Source: an uncultured Prevotella sp.
Lineage (GTDB): Bacteria > Bacteroidota > Bacteroidia > Bacteroidales > Bacteroidaceae
DNA length: 6,864 nt
Direction of reading: 5' to 3'
Assembly: GCA_900555035.1 (NCBI GenBank)
Contig: USJX01000112.1
Span: 1 to 6,864 of the forward strand
Shown: one piece after another, positions 6,660-6,864 of the stretch
Layout of the letters: each line of letters opens with the position of its first letter
How positions within the stretch are numbered: position 1 is the stretch's first letter
Program-made: the position numbers and the translations under genes
The notes under the pieces: model-generated
The model's input: the letters and a program-made list of their open reading frames with translations, nothing else
Told to the model about the DNA's origin: nothing
Database searches by the model: none

Positions 6660-6864
6660 ATGAATCATATTATTAACGCATTCAAGAATCTGCCCCGAAG
6701 GGGCCAGCACAACTTCGTGAAGATCTTGTGTCTGGCGCTCGGATTGGCAATCAGTTCGGTAATTATTGCCGAGATTTATTTCGAGCAGACTTACGATACG
6801 TATTTTCCAGGATGGGAAAGGACGTATCAGATTTCAGAAGTGGGCAGTATGCCAAGCTTCAATG
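6660..6864 (+). CDS. Second MacB/FtsX-type ABC permease, N-terminal part (cut by window edge)
   Basis: An open frame starts at ATG 6660 and runs to the edge (68 codons). The first residues, with LPRRGQHNFVKI, are a basic amphipathic cytoplasmic start. They are followed by one hydrophobic segment (about 22-41, LCLALGLAISSVIIAEIYF) and the start of a periplasmic domain with FEQTYDTYFPGWERTYQI. This is the pattern of the first transmembrane helix and MacB_PCD-like start in long Bacteroidetes ABC permeases, which usually run to about 770-800 residues. It aligns by position with the start of the 749-3091 permease but shares few residues, so it is a divergent paralogue and not a recent copy. It lies 79 nt after the adaptor, with no clear promoter or terminator between, so co-transcription is likely. 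It would presumably use the ATPase at 3124-3804, as none accompanies it here. Confidence 0.8.
   Translation, partial: MNHIINAFKNLPRRGQHNFVKILCLALGLAISSVIIAEIYFEQTYDTYFPGWERTYQISEVGSMPSFN

Noticed and set aside
6658..6670. Palindrome ATATGA-A-TCATAT over the start of the second permease as another operator
   Set aside because: The arms are short and AT-only apart from one G/C pair, and the spacer is 1 nt, not 3, so it does not match the tandem operator at 574-615. Chance is the simpler explanation.
6692..6704. GCCCC-GAA-GGGGC hairpin in the second permease
   Set aside because: It lies inside the coding sequence (codons for LPRRG), has only a 5-bp stem and no T tract.

Overview
The window looks like a chromosomal piece of a Bacteroidales bacterium, most likely Prevotellaceae (Prevotella/Segatella-like). 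Three things support this: two promoters match the Bacteroidetes pattern (TTTG-like -33 box, about 19 nt, TAnnTTTG -7 box), most genes lack Shine-Dalgarno sequences, and the protein sequences resemble Bacteroidetes families. The genus is an inference; no rRNA or other marker gene is present.

Layout. On the minus strand (508 to 1, running off the left edge) lies a response regulator with a receiver domain joined directly to a Fis-type helix-turn-helix. The AAA+ sigma-54 activation module usual in related NtrC-type regulators is absent. The divergent intergenic region (509-748) holds a promoter in each direction and, between them, two tandem copies of a palindrome close to TTGTATGA-N3-TCATACAA, the best candidate binding site for the regulator. 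On the plus strand follow a MacB/FtsX-type permease of about 780 residues (749-3091), its stand-alone ATPase (3124-3804), a strong 18-bp hairpin that probably terminates or attenuates transcription (3842-3889), a TolC-type outer-membrane factor (3968-5323), an HlyD/MacA-type periplasmic adaptor (5327-6580), and the first 68 codons of a second, divergent permease (6660 onward, cut by the window edge).

Together these genes encode a tripartite type VII ABC (MacAB-TolC-like) export system: ATPase and permease work in the inner membrane, the adaptor bridges the periplasm, and the TolC homologue forms the outer-membrane duct. Unlike MacB of Proteobacteria, the ATPase is a separate protein, and at least two permeases appear to share it. 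MacB-type machines use ATP hydrolysis in the cytoplasm to move their periplasmic domains (mechanotransmission), expelling toxins, peptides or lipids from the periplasm. The substrate here cannot be read from the sequence. The divergent regulator probably senses an envelope signal through a histidine kinase lying outside the window.

The gene content is a recognisable Bacteroidetes exporter locus, not a new class of system. The parts most worth checking are regulatory: the tandem operator with the AAA+-less regulator, the hairpin that splits the cassette after the ATPase gene, and a second hairpin that ends on the start codon of the TolC-like gene.
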